The notes under the pieces were generated by a model that worked only from the letters and a program-made list of their open reading frames with translations, was not told where the DNA came from and did not search any database. Shown here piece after piece: positions 18,678-27,075 of a DNA stretch of 64,000 bases (position 1 is its first letter; every line of letters begins with the position of its first letter). The stretch is from Stappia sp. ES.058 (GTDB taxonomy: Bacteria > Pseudomonadota > Alphaproteobacteria > Rhizobiales > Stappiaceae). Both the position numbers and the translations under genes were made by a program. The stretch spans positions 62,001 to 126,000 of the forward strand of contig NZ_LT629784.1 of assembly GCF_900105595.1 (NCBI RefSeq). The letters are read 5' to 3'.

Positions 18678-18727
18678 TTGTTAGAGGTGCTCATTTGGGC
18701 TACATTTAAGGCTCGAAGGAGCACCTC
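18678..18727 (+). promoter_or_regulatory. Promoter and operator palindrome of the relB-yafQ pair
   Basis: TTGTTA (18678-18683) and TACATT (18701-18706) stand 17 bases apart. A nine-base inverted repeat, GAGGTGCTC at 18684-18692 and GAGCACCTC at 18719-18727, brackets the -10 region and the AAGGAG ribosome site. Antitoxin or complex binding to such a repeat would autoregulate the pair, as is known for RelB/DinJ systems. Confidence 0.6.
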
Positions 18728-18728
18728 A

Positions 18729-18998
18729 ATGCCTCAAAATGCTTACGTCAGGGCACGCATCGATCCGGCCTTGAAAAATGACGCCACGCTTGTGCTCGAC
18801 AGTCTGGGATTGACCATCTCGGACGTCGTGCGCATGACGTTGACGCGAATTGCCCGTGAGAAAGCCCTTCCGATCGAGCTGACGCGCCCGAATGCCGAAA
18901 CCATTGCCGCGATGGAAGAAGCCAGAGCGCTGAGTGCGGAGCGCAACGGGCGCTTCGACACAGCCGATGGTCTGATCAATGCTCTGGAAGGGCGCTGA
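18729..18998 (+). CDS. relB: RelB/DinJ family antitoxin
   Basis: An 89-residue protein with an N-terminal ribbon-helix-helix (NAYVRARIDPALKNDATLVL, then DSLGLTISDVVRMTLTRIA), the DNA-binding and dimerisation part of RelB/DinJ antitoxins, and an acidic, probably flexible C-terminus that would wrap the toxin. ATG 18729 follows AAGGAG; the reading frame extends upstream but overlaps the promoter. The toxin gene begins at the next base after its stop codon. It sits between putA and hrpB and belongs to neither, so it is probably an acquired module. Confidence 0.85.
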   Translation: MPQNAYVRARIDPALKNDATLVLDSLGLTISDVVRMTLTRIAREKALPIELTRPNAETIAAMEEARALSAERNGRFDTADGLINALEGR

Positions 18999-19334
18999 TT
19001 GGGTTCGGGGAGAAAACGCGGGAAGCCGGCGTCTTCAAAAAGGGCTCGGCTTCCGCGCCGCTCGGACCACACCAAGATCTTCTCCAAGGACTGGAGCCGT
19101 CTTAACCGCACCGGTCGGTTCGACATGGCAAAGCTCAAGGGCGTCATGGGCTTGATCGTTTCGAACGACGCTCCGTTGCCGCCTGAGTTAAACGACCATC
19201 CCTTGACAGGGGACTGGCGCGACCATCGCGAATGTCACATTGGGGGCGACTTTCTGCTGATCTATCTGCTCGACGAGAATAAGAACCTGGTGATTTTCGT
19301 GAGAACGGGAACGCACGCCGAACTCTTCGAATAA
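18999..19334 (+). CDS. yafQ: YafQ-family mRNA interferase toxin
   Basis: The conserved part (about residues 47-110) matches the YafQ/RelE fold: DHPLTGDW, HRECHIGGDFLLIY, and VRTGTHAELF. It retains the His, Asp, Arg and final His-Phe positions used by YafQ for ribosome-dependent mRNA cleavage. The start appears to be a TTG directly after the antitoxin stop, in the same frame, with AGGG about eight bases before it. The first 36 residues are Arg/Lys-rich (RKRGKPASSKRARLPRR) and longer than the E. coli N-terminus. The next ATG (19125) would cut into the fold. Toxicity would be held by the RelB partner. Confidence 0.82.
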   Translation: MGSGRKRGKPASSKRARLPRRSDHTKIFSKDWSRLNRTGRFDMAKLKGVMGLIVSNDAPLPPELNDHPLTGDWRDHRECHIGGDFLLIYLLDENKNLVIFVRTGTHAELFE

Positions 19335-19366
19335 TAAGGAGGTTCTGAACCCGGTGTTTTCCGCCT

Positions 19367-21850
19367 TCACCTCCCCCGTGGCTTCGCGCGTGCCGTGGCC
19401 TGCGCCGAGACCGGATCGTCCGGCCAGGGGTGTTTGGGGTAGCGGCCCTTCATTTCCGATTTCACCGCCGCCCAGGAGCCGCGCCAGAAACCGGGAAGAT
19501 CCTTCGTGATCTGGATCGGGCGATGGGCGGGCGACAGGAGCTCCAGGATCAACGGCACGCGCCCGTCGGCAATCGCGGGGTGCGTGTCGAGTCCGAAGAG
19601 CTCCTGCACGCGGATCGCAAGTGTCGGGCCTTCCTCGCGGGAGTAGTCGATGGCGACGCGCGAGCCCGACGGCGCCTCGAATTGCGCCGGCGTCAGGCGC
19701 TCCAGCTCCGCCATGCGGTGCTGCGGCAACAGGCCGGCGAGCGCATTGCCCAGAAGCTGAGCGTCGATCTCGGACGCCTTGGCGATGCCGGCGAGGTACG
19801 GCGCGAGCCAGTCGTCCATCGTCGCCGTCAGCGTTTCATCGGAGAGATCAGGCCAGTCCCCGGCATCCTTCTCGCCAAGCATCCTGCGCAACATCGCGAC
19901 CCGGCCGCGCAAGGCCTTTTGCGCCTTCGACCAGTTGAGTGCGCCTGCGCCGCGCATCTTCAGGTGCTCCGCCAGGGCCGCCGCGACCGCGTCCGGGTTC
20001 GGCGACGGCTCGATGTCCTCGGCAAGCACCAGCTTTTCATAGCGACGGATGCGGCGCGCCCGCACCGCGCCTGACGCGTCGCAGGCAACCCGGGTTTCGC
20101 TGACGATCCGGTCCGCAAACAGCGTCTCGATCTCCTCGCGCGATATCGGGGCTGCCAGGAGAATGCGTCCGCGCGCGGCCGTGCCCTGAACCTCGGCGAG
20201 CACGAGGAAAGGCTCGCGCGCAAGCGCATCGGTTTCCTCCAGCCGCGCCGCACGACCGTTTGCCATGCGAAAGCCGCCGCGCCCGTCCTGCGCCTGTGCG
20301 ACCCGGTCGGGAAAGGCCAGCGCCAGCGCCCGGCCGCAGGCGCTCGGGTCGGTGTCCCCGACAGCGACACCCGCCGCCTCGCGCCAGCGTTTCGCCAGAT
20401 CGCGGGCGGCCTTTGCGCGCGGATCCTTCGCCCGGCGGAAGGCGAGAAGCCGCCCGCGCAAATCGCTGTCTCGCCCACCAAGGCCCTGTTCCGACAGGAG
20501 CGCGGCGATCTCGGCGGCGAGACCGCCATGGTCTTCGCGACCGGCTGCGACCAGCATGTGCGACAGACGCGGCGGCAGGGCGAGTTGCATCATCCGCTTG
20601 CCTTCGCCGGTCAGGAGACCGCCGGCATCGAGCGCGCCGAGGCTCGTCAGCAGTGCGACCGCCTGCGACCAGGCAGCTTGGGGCGGCGCATCGAGAAACC
20701 GCAAGGCAGCCGGATCCGACACGCCCCAGGCGGCAAGGTCGAGCGCGAGGCGCGACAGATCCGCTTCCAGGATCGCCGGCCTGTCGTCGGCAGCAAGGGC
20801 GGCGGTCTGCGGTTCGTCCCAGAGCCGATAGCACAGGCCCGGCTCCATGCGCCCGGCGCGTCCACGGCGCTGGTCGGCGGCGGCACGCGACACGCGGGCC
20901 GTTTCCAGACGGGTCAGCCCGGTTGCGGGCTCATAGACGGGAACCCGCGACAAACCGCTGTCGATGACGACGCGCACGCCCTCGATGGTGAGCGACGTCT
21001 GCGCGATGGAGGTGGCGAGCACCACCTTGCGCCGGCCTTTGGGCGCCGGGCGGATGGCGGCGTTTTGTTCCGCGCCGGTGAGCGCGCCGTAAAGCGGGGC
21101 GAGGTCGGTGTCGGGCGGCAGGTGGCCTGCGAGCAGATCCGCCGCGCGGCGGATCTCGCCCTGGCCGGGCAGAAAGGCGAGTATGGAGCCATGCTCTTCG
21201 GCAAGCGCTTTTCTGACGGCGGAAGCCATCTGATCGGCCGTCCGGCCCCGTGGATCGCGCCCGAGATAGACCGTCTCGACCGGAAAGCTGCGTCCTTCGC
21301 AGGAAATCACCGGTGCGCCGTCCAGATGTGCGGAGATCCGCTCCGCATCGATGGTCGCGGACATGATCAGCAGGCGCAGGTCCTCGCTGAGCGCGGACTG
21401 GGCATCGAGGGCCAGCGCAAGCCCGAGATCGCCATCGAGCGAGCGTTCGTGAAACTCGTCGAAGAGCACGGCCGCGACGCCTGAAAGCTCGGGATCGTCC
21501 AGGATCATGCGGGTGAAGACGCCCTCGGTAACGACCTCAATGCGGGTTTTCGCGGAGACCTTCGTTTCGAGCCGCACCCGCAGGCCGACCGTCTCGCCGA
21601 CGCTTTCGCCAAGGAGCGAGGCCATGCGCTGCGCGGCCGCGCGCGCGGCGAGCCGGCGCGGCTCGAGCAGGATGATGCGTGCATCGTCGCGCCAGGGCGC
21701 GTCGAGAAGGGCAAGCGGCACGATCGTCGTCTTGCCGGCCCCCGGCTCCGCGACGAGGACGGCCCGCGTGTCGGTCGCAAGAGCTGCCGCCAGATCGCCG
21801 AGAACCTGATCGATCGGAAGCGGCGATCTGGAAATGTCCTGCAAGCTCAT
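19367..21850 (-). CDS. hrpB: ATP-dependent helicase HrpB
   Basis: An 827-residue DEAH-family helicase. Motif I AEPGAGKTT is near residue 36, the DExH box FDEFHERS near 128, motif III SATID, and motif VI AADQRRGRAGRMEPG near 327. These are followed by the winged-helix/ratchet region and the HrpB-specific C-terminal domain (ELERLTPAQFEAPSGSRV...LPGFWRGSWAAVKSEMKGRY). Its physiological RNA substrate is not well defined. The ATG at 21850 overlaps the glk stop (ATGA), so ten extra upstream codons in the frame are not used. It is the last gene of the mgsA-glk-hrpB run. Confidence 0.95.
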   Translation of the reverse strand: MSLQDISRSPLPIDQVLGDLAAALATDTRAVLVAEPGAGKTTIVPLALLDAPWRDDARIILLEPRRLAARAAAQRMASLLGESVGETVGLRVRLETKVSAKTRIEVVTEGVFTRMILDDPELSGVAAVLFDEFHERSLDGDLGLALALDAQSALSEDLRLLIMSATIDAERISAHLDGAPVISCEGRSFPVETVYLGRDPRGRTADQMASAVRKALAEEHGSILAFLPGQGEIRRAADLLAGHLPPDTDLAPLYGALTGAEQNAAIRPAPKGRRKVVLATSIAQTSLTIEGVRVVIDSGLSRVPVYEPATGLTRLETARVSRAAADQRRGRAGRMEPGLCYRLWDEPQTAALAADDRPAILEADLSRLALDLAAWGVSDPAALRFLDAPPQAAWSQAVALLTSLGALDAGGLLTGEGKRMMQLALPPRLSHMLVAAGREDHGGLAAEIAALLSEQGLGGRDSDLRGRLLAFRRAKDPRAKAARDLAKRWREAAGVAVGDTDPSACGRALALAFPDRVAQAQDGRGGFRMANGRAARLEETDALAREPFLVLAEVQGTAARGRILLAAPISREEIETLFADRIVSETRVACDASGAVRARRIRRYEKLVLAEDIEPSPNPDAVAAALAEHLKMRGAGALNWSKAQKALRGRVAMLRRMLGEKDAGDWPDLSDETLTATMDDWLAPYLAGIAKASEIDAQLLGNALAGLLPQHRMAELERLTPAQFEAPSGSRVAIDYSREEGPTLAIRVQELFGLDTHPAIADGRVPLILELLSPAHRPIQITKDLPGFWRGSWAAVKSEMKGRYPKHPWPDDPVSAQATARAKPRGR

Positions 21851-22890
21851 TTCGGATCGTTGAATGCGGCTTGCGTCCACAATCGGCCTTGGGACTCGAC
21901 CGTGAACCGCTCCGGCTCCCGGGCGAAGTCGGCCAGTCCCTCAAGCGCCGGCGTGGCGTGGCGAATGAGGAAGGTCGGGATTGTCTCCATCAGCGCGCTG
22001 TGCGGGGCCTTGGCCTCGAAGGCGGCGCGAAAGCCGCCATCGACGAGATGACGTTCGATGCGCGGCGGAATGCCACCCCCGAGAAACACGCCGCCCCGCG
22101 CCAGAAACGTGAGCGCGAAGTCGCCTGCGACCCGTCCGAGCGCATGGGCAAAGAGCGCGAGCGTTAGATTGGCGATCTCGTCGCCGGCATCCGCGGCGCG
22201 GGTGACGTCGCCAGGGGCCGAGAAGTCGCGCGTGGCGTTTTCGGCCGAACACACCGCCCGCGCCAGCCGCAGCAGCCCCGCGCCGCTGATGACCTGTTCC
22301 GCGCCGATGCGCCCGCCAATGCGCTCGATATGCGGCCAGACGCGATAGTCCTCCGCGCTCACGGGACCGAGCTCGACATGGCCGCCCTCGCCGGGGATCG
22401 GCACCCAGCGGCCCGCAGCCTGGATCATCGCGGCGGCGCCGAGCCCCGTGCCGGGGCCGAGCACCACCTGCGGAGCCTGTGCGACCCGCGCGCCGGCGCC
22501 GATTTGCTGCACCGCATCGCCGGAAAGGCCGGGAAGCGCCAGCGCCTGGGCTTCGAAATCGTTGAGCACGAGGACGCGCTCGAGGCCAAGATCCGCCATC
22601 AGCCTTCGCGGCTCGATCACCCAGTCGGCATTGGTGAGCGGAATGCGCTCCCCCGTCACCGGGCCGGCAACGGCGAGCACGGCGGAGCGCGGGCGCGTCG
22701 GGCCCGTTAGCGGCAGGGCGGCCCGTGCCGCTTCGCCAAAGCCTGAGTGATCGCCGGTCGGCACGGACATGCTTGGCGCCGTTGCCATGCCGGGGCCGCT
22801 GACGGTCGCGAAACGCGCATTGGTGCCGCCGATGTCGGCGACCAGAACGGGAAACGGCAATGCCGTGTCTTGGGCCGTGATTGTCGTCAT
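21847..22890 (-). CDS. glk: Glucokinase (Glk type)
   Basis: A 347-residue cytoplasmic sugar kinase. The N-terminal phosphate loop is [14 protein letters not shown] (residues 15-28), the ADP/hinge motif GPGTGLGAA is near 143, and the glucose-contacting EGGHVELGP near 168. It would phosphorylate glucose with ATP to glucose-6-phosphate. Length is in line with proteobacterial Glk (about 320-345). Four-base overlaps join it to mgsA upstream and hrpB downstream. Linking glk to methylglyoxal synthase suggests coordination of glycolytic entry with the methylglyoxal bypass, but this is inference. Confidence 0.95.
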   Translation of the reverse strand: MTTITAQDTALPFPVLVADIGGTNARFATVSGPGMATAPSMSVPTGDHSGFGEAARAALPLTGPTRPRSAVLAVAGPVTGERIPLTNADWVIEPRRLMADLGLERVLVLNDFEAQALALPGLSGDAVQQIGAGARVAQAPQVVLGPGTGLGAAAMIQAAGRWVPIPGEGGHVELGPVSAEDYRVWPHIERIGGRIGAEQVISGAGLLRLARAVCSAENATRDFSAPGDVTRAADAGDEIANLTLALFAHALGRVAGDFALTFLARGGVFLGGGIPPRIERHLVDGGFRAAFEAKAPHSALMETIPTFLIRHATPALEGLADFAREPERFTVESQGRLWTQAAFNDPK

Positions 22891-23354
22891 GAGGAGGCGC
22901 GGGGGATTTCCGGGGTCTGCGAACTGGTCGCCAGACCGGCAAGACGTGCGGAGCGCAGCAGGATTTCCGCCGTCGCCGGGTTGAGCGCCATGGGAATGTT
23001 GTAGACGACCGCAAGCCGCATCAGCGCTTTGACGTCGACGTCATGGGGCATCGGCGACAGCGGATCGACGAAGAAGATCAGTCCGTTCAGCCGCCCTTCC
23101 GCGATCATCGCGCCGATCTGCTGGTCGCCGCCGAGCGGCCCGCTCTTCAGCCGCAGAATGTCGAGGCCGGGACAGGCGTCGGCGATGCGTCCGCCGGTGG
23201 TGCCGGTGGCAACCAGCGAATAGGCGCCGAGCTTGTCGAGATGTGCTTGCGCGAAGGCGACGATGTCGTCCTTCTTGGCATCATGCGCGATCAGCGCCAG
23301 TGCCGCTCGCGGCGGGTCTGAACGGGGCATGATGTCGGGAAGCGATCCGGTCAC
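22887..23354 (-). CDS. mgsA: Methylglyoxal synthase
   Basis: A 155-residue enzyme turning dihydroxyacetone phosphate into methylglyoxal and phosphate. It has the family blocks [27 protein letters not shown] (phosphate binding), [16 protein letters not shown] with the catalytic Asp, and [20 protein letters not shown]. The GTG at 23354 with AGGA upstream gives a family-like length; an ATG eight codons later is an alternative start. It is the first gene of three overlapping genes (mgsA-glk-hrpB), and the bypass is usually used when sugar phosphates build up under phosphate limitation. Confidence 0.95.
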   Translation of the reverse strand: MTGSLPDIMPRSDPPRAALALIAHDAKKDDIVAFAQAHLDKLGAYSLVATGTTGGRIADACPGLDILRLKSGPLGGDQQIGAMIAEGRLNGLIFFVDPLSPMPHDVDVKALMRLAVVYNIPMALNPATAEILLRSARLAGLATSSQTPEIPRASS

Positions 23355-23489
23355 GGCAGGGTCCTGTCTTCACGCGGTGTGCGCGGCAAACGCCGACCTT
23401 TCGTTTACCCGTTTCCGCTGTCCGTTGGAACCCGTGTCGCCGTGCGGGGGATCTGCCAAGGGAGACCTCGCCCGCACGCCGGCTCGGCA

Positions 23490-24338
23490 TCAATCGTACA
23501 GTCCGCAGTTGACCGGCTTGCGTCCGCTCGCCTGCATCACCAGCGGTTTGGCCGGCACCAGCCCTGCGATCTCGAGCACGAGCTTCATGCGGACCGCATC
23601 GGCGAACTGCGCCTTGGAATGCACGGGAACGAAGAAATGTCCTGGTCCGCCGATCACGCAGTCTTCGTAGTAGCTGTCAATGTTGAGCAACGTCTGCCAG
23701 GCCGTGTCCTTGGTCTTGAGCATCAGCGGCAAGCCGTTGATGGTGATGCCGGCCGCGACCGCGCGGTCGCGGTAGAGCGTGACCGCGCCGCCCTGGTTGT
23801 TGGGCCCGTCTCCGGAAATGTCGATCACCTTGCGCAATCCCTGGAACCGGTTGCCCTCGACCATCGCCACGGCTGCCTCGAGCGCGGAAGCGATGGACGT
23901 GCGCCGGCGCTGGTTTAGCGGCGCTTCGGCGATCCTGGCGGCAAAGGCGGCTGCGGTGGCCGCATCGCTGATCACCGACCAGTCGGCGACGATGAACTGT
24001 TCGCCGGTGCCGCCCCATTCCATGTAGGACACGGCAATGCGCCCCGTGGGACCATAGCGGATGGCGTCGAGAACCTCTCGGGAGGTCAGTGCCGCGACAT
24101 ATCCGGCGCGCTGGACTTCCTGCTCGTCGGTGTCCATCGACTGGGAAATGTCGACCGCCAGAACAAGCTCGACGTCGACTTCGGCGTGCGGGTCGTAGCT
24201 GTAGGCGGTCGTCTGGGCGTTCGCCGCGTGCAGCATGACGGTCAGGCCGAGCGAAGCTGCGAACAGCGCGACCAGGGCGCCGCGGAAAAGGGCAAGGGCG
24301 GCGTCCCTTGCCGGGGAGGGGTGAACTGAAACGCGCAT
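23490..24338 (-). CDS. DUF1194 domain secreted protein (VWA-like)
   Basis: This 282-residue protein has a signal peptide whose cleavage is near HAANA-QT (residue 41). The mature part is a von Willebrand A-like domain: VELVLAVDISQSMDTDE carries a DxSxS metal-site motif near residue 57, and VIDISGDGPNNQGG supplies a later Asp. The family (DUF1194) is common in alphaproteobacteria and has no assigned function. ATG 24338 with GAAGGAGAA upstream is chosen over a start ten codons earlier. It is separated from mgsA by 135 bases and appears monocistronic. Confidence 0.88.
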   Translation of the reverse strand: MRVSVHPSPARDAALALFRGALVALFAASLGLTVMLHAANAQTTAYSYDPHAEVDVELVLAVDISQSMDTDEQEVQRAGYVAALTSREVLDAIRYGPTGRIAVSYMEWGGTGEQFIVADWSVISDAATAAAFAARIAEAPLNQRRRTSIASALEAAVAMVEGNRFQGLRKVIDISGDGPNNQGGAVTLYRDRAVAAGITINGLPLMLKTKDTAWQTLLNIDSYYEDCVIGGPGHFFVPVHSKAQFADAVRMKLVLEIAGLVPAKPLVMQASGRKPVNCGLYD

Positions 24339-24756
24339 GGTCGAATTCTCCTTCAACCGATGTGACAAGCTCCCGCCTGTTTGACGCCGTCTCCCGAATG
24401 CCCCTCCCGGACTGTCTTCTCCTGCCGCGATCGCGCCGCTCCCGGCATGGGGCGGGAGCGATGGGGTGCGCGGTCACGACAATCGGACAACTGAGGGCCT
24501 GTCACGCAAGTGTCGTGCCATTGGCTGGTGCGCTGGCGCTTGATCCGGCCGGCCTTGTCATGCGCAACCGGGCGGTGACGGCGTAAAATGCCGTAACGTC
24601 AATGGGCAAGCGAGGATGGGGAGGGCGCGAAAAAACCGCCGCCCGGATAGCCGGCCGCGCCCGGGCGTCTGGACGCGCCGGACAATGCGGCGCGGCGCTT
24701 CTTGCAAAAAGCGAAACGCTCGGCAGGAATTGCCGTGCCTTCGGGCATTTCATGCC

Positions 24757-24862
24757 TGCCCGGGTTGCACGGTTCCGTCTTCCGGCGACCCGGCCTGGCA
24801 ACCGGGCAGTTGCACAGACAACGCGCTTGACCTTTCCCGAAGCGTCATGCTTTGTTCATGAA
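24757..24862 (+). promoter_or_regulatory. Control region upstream of the SorC-type regulator
   Basis: The 636 bases between the DUF1194 gene and the regulator hold no convincing gene. In this part, TGCCCGGGTTGC at 24757-24768 pairs with 24798-24808 apart from one bulged base, and GTTGCAC is repeated at both arms. A TTGACC box follows at 24827-24832 with only a weak -10 near 24850. The palindrome TTCATGAA lies at 24855-24862. These are reasonable operator and promoter parts for an autoregulated SorC-family gene, but none can be proved from sequence. Confidence 0.35.
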
Positions 24863-24974
24863 AGAAATCGCAAGTGCTGAATATTTTTTCGGCGCTGAGG
24901 ATACCCCGGAGCGGCGCCAGCAAACGAGCGCCTATGACACAATGTCGGATCCGGTCAGGCGGCGAGGGAGGGGT

Positions 24975-25967
24975 ATGGCCATGCAACAGGGCGACTGGAC
25001 CACGGATATGGCCATTCGCGCGGCATGGATGTCGTTTGTCGGCGGCGCAACCCAGGGCGAGATCGCGACCCGTCTCGGCATTTCCAACGCCAAGGTTCAC
25101 AGGTTGATTGCGCATGCGCAGCGCACGGGGCTGGTGCGGTTCCAGATCGCCGGCCGACCCTCCGACTGCCTGGAAATCGAGGCGGCGCTGATCACCGAAT
25201 GGGGACTGTCGTCCTGCCTGATTGCGCCGGACATCGGCGCCGGCGGCGATCTTTCCGAAGACAGCGACATTCGCGCCATCGCAGCGCTTGCCGGCCCGCA
25301 TCTCGCCAATCTCGTGTCGAACTCGGGGATCTCGCAGCTCGGCGTCGGTATGGGTCGTACGCTGAAGGCGACTGTCGAGCAGATGCCGCGCGTCCAGCGG
25401 CCCGATCTGAGGATCGTCTCGATTTCCGGCTCGCTCACCCGGAAACTCTCCGCCAACCCCTTCGATGTGGTGCAGCAACTGGCCGAGCGCACCGGCGGCG
25501 AGGGGTTTTATCTGCCCGTGCCCTATCTGGCGGAAAGCGCGGCGGAACGGGATATGTTTCTGGGCCAGCGCAGCGTGCAGGCGCTGCTGGAACGCGCCCG
25601 TGCCTCCGATCTCTTCGTTATCGGCATCGGATCGGTGGAGGACGACAGTCATCTCATTCGCCGTGACCTGATTTCACGCGACGAGCAGCGCGACCTGATC
25701 GCCTCCGGCGCGGTCTGCGACCTCATGGGTCGGTTTATCGGGCGCGACGGCATGCTTGTCGGCGCGAAACTCGGGGAAAAGGCGGTCGGTCTGCCGTTCG
25801 AGGCGGTGCGCGGATCGCGCGTTGTCGCGCTTTCGGGCGGCCTCGGCAAGCTTGAGGCAACGCGCGCGGCATTGCGCGCGGGGCTGATCACGGACCTGAT
25901 TGTCGATGAAAGCCTGGGGCGCGCCCTGGTGTCGGCAAAGGGAAAACAACAGGCCCGCTCGGCATGA
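24975..25967 (+). CDS. SorC/DeoR-type sugar-binding transcriptional regulator
   Basis: A 330-residue regulator. The N-terminal HTH (AIRAAWMSFVGGATQGEIATRL...NAKVHRLIAHAQ, residues about 13-50) precedes the SorC-family sugar-phosphate-binding domain with GVGMGRTLKATVEQMP, VSISGSL and the closing VALSGGLGKLEATRAAL. In B. subtilis a SorC-family protein named DeoR controls deoxynucleoside catabolism with deoxyribose-5-phosphate as inducer; the genes that follow here fit that role, which is inference. ATG 24975 is used because GGGAGGGG precedes it; starts at 24942 and 24852 lack a good ribosome site. The first BMP gene begins 37 bases after its stop. Confidence 0.88.
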   Translation: MAMQQGDWTTDMAIRAAWMSFVGGATQGEIATRLGISNAKVHRLIAHAQRTGLVRFQIAGRPSDCLEIEAALITEWGLSSCLIAPDIGAGGDLSEDSDIRAIAALAGPHLANLVSNSGISQLGVGMGRTLKATVEQMPRVQRPDLRIVSISGSLTRKLSANPFDVVQQLAERTGGEGFYLPVPYLAESAAERDMFLGQRSVQALLERARASDLFVIGIGSVEDDSHLIRRDLISRDEQRDLIASGAVCDLMGRFIGRDGMLVGAKLGEKAVGLPFEAVRGSRVVALSGGLGKLEATRAALRAGLITDLIVDESLGRALVSAKGKQQARSA

Positions 25968-26004
25968 CGCCGGCAACGGGAAACAGGTGGAGGTTTTGCA
26001 GGTG

Positions 26005-26997
26005 ATGAAACGGTTCATTCTCGGCGTTGCGGCGGCGGCGCTCCTGTCCGGCACGGCAATGGCGCAAGAGTTCCAGCCGGCGGTCGTCTACGATCTTGGC
26101 GGCAAGTTCGACAAGTCGTTCAACGAGGCCGCCTATACGGGTGCGGAACGCTTCAAGGAAGAGACCGGCGTCGAATACCGCGACTTCGAGATTCAAAACG
26201 ACAGCCAGCGCGAGCAGGCCCTGCGCAACTTCGCCCGTCGCGGCGCCAATCCGGTGGTCGCCATCGGTTTTTCCCACGCCAATGCGCTGGAAAAGGTCGC
26301 CAGGGAATTCCCGGACACGAAATTCGCTATCGTCGACATGGTCGTCGAGCTTCCCAACGTGCGCTCCATCCTGTTCAAGGAACAGGAAGGCTCCTACATC
26401 GTCGGCAAGCTGGCCGCGATGGCATCGGAAACCGGCAAGGTCGGCTTCGTCGGCGGCATGGACATTCCGCTTATCCGCAAGTTCGCCTGCGGATACAAGC
26501 AGGGCGTGATCGAGACCAATGCGGATGCCGAGGTCTTCCAGAACATGACCGGCACCACCGGCGCGGCCTGGAACGATCCGGTCAAGGGCAGCGAGCTTGC
26601 CCAGTCGCAGATGGATCGTGGCGCGGACGTGATCTATCACGCGGCCGGCGGCACGGGCCTTGGCGTACTGCAGGCGGTGGCGGACGCCGACAAGCTCGGC
26701 ATCGGTGTCGACAGCAACCAGAACGCCCTTCATCCCGGCAATGTGCTGACCTCCATGCTGAAGCGTGTCGACGTGGCGGTGGAGACCGCCTTCAAGGATG
26801 CGCGCGACGGCAACTGGACCTCCGGCTTCTATACGCTCGGTCTTGAGGAAGGCGGCGTCGACTGGGCGCTCGACGAGCACAACGAGGCGCTGATCACCGA
26901 CGAGATGAAGGAAGCGGTCGCCCAGGCGCGGGCCGACATCATTTCCGGCAAGATCGAGGTCCATGACTACATGGCGACCCAGGACTGCCCGTTCTGA
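26005..26997 (+). CDS. BMP-family nucleoside-binding protein 1
   Basis: A 330-residue periplasmic binding protein with a signal peptide ending TAMA-QE (about residue 20). It belongs to the BMP/PnrA family: VVYDLGGKFDKSFNEAAYTG is the classic N-terminal block, followed by VGFVGGMDIPLIRKF and HAAGGTGLGVLQAVADA. PnrA-type members bind purine and other nucleosides. It is the first transport gene after the SorC regulator and should deliver ligand to the ABC importer encoded three genes on. ATG 26005 is preceded at some distance by GGAGG. A close paralogue follows directly. Confidence 0.93.
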   Translation: MKRFILGVAAAALLSGTAMAQEFQPAVVYDLGGKFDKSFNEAAYTGAERFKEETGVEYRDFEIQNDSQREQALRNFARRGANPVVAIGFSHANALEKVAREFPDTKFAIVDMVVELPNVRSILFKEQEGSYIVGKLAAMASETGKVGFVGGMDIPLIRKFACGYKQGVIETNADAEVFQNMTGTTGAAWNDPVKGSELAQSQMDRGADVIYHAAGGTGLGVLQAVADADKLGIGVDSNQNALHPGNVLTSMLKRVDVAVETAFKDARDGNWTSGFYTLGLEEGGVDWALDEHNEALITDEMKEAVAQARADIISGKIEVHDYMATQDCPF

Positions 26998-27075
26998 TCG
27001 GTTCAAAGTAACGAAAGCGGCCGTCCCGGCTTTCGGGGCGGTCGCAAATTGCAGGCAAGCCGGGGCGGACGCACG

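Noticed and set aside
24502..24801. 99-codon minus-strand open frame in the gap before the SorC regulator
   Set aside because: Arg/Pro/Ala-rich with no ribosome site or family resemblance; it overlaps the likely control region.
26998..27075. Hairpin between the two BMP genes as a terminator
   Set aside because: CGAAAGC/GCTTTCG forms a stem but no T run follows, and the genes are expected to be co-transcribed; at most a minor attenuator or processing site.
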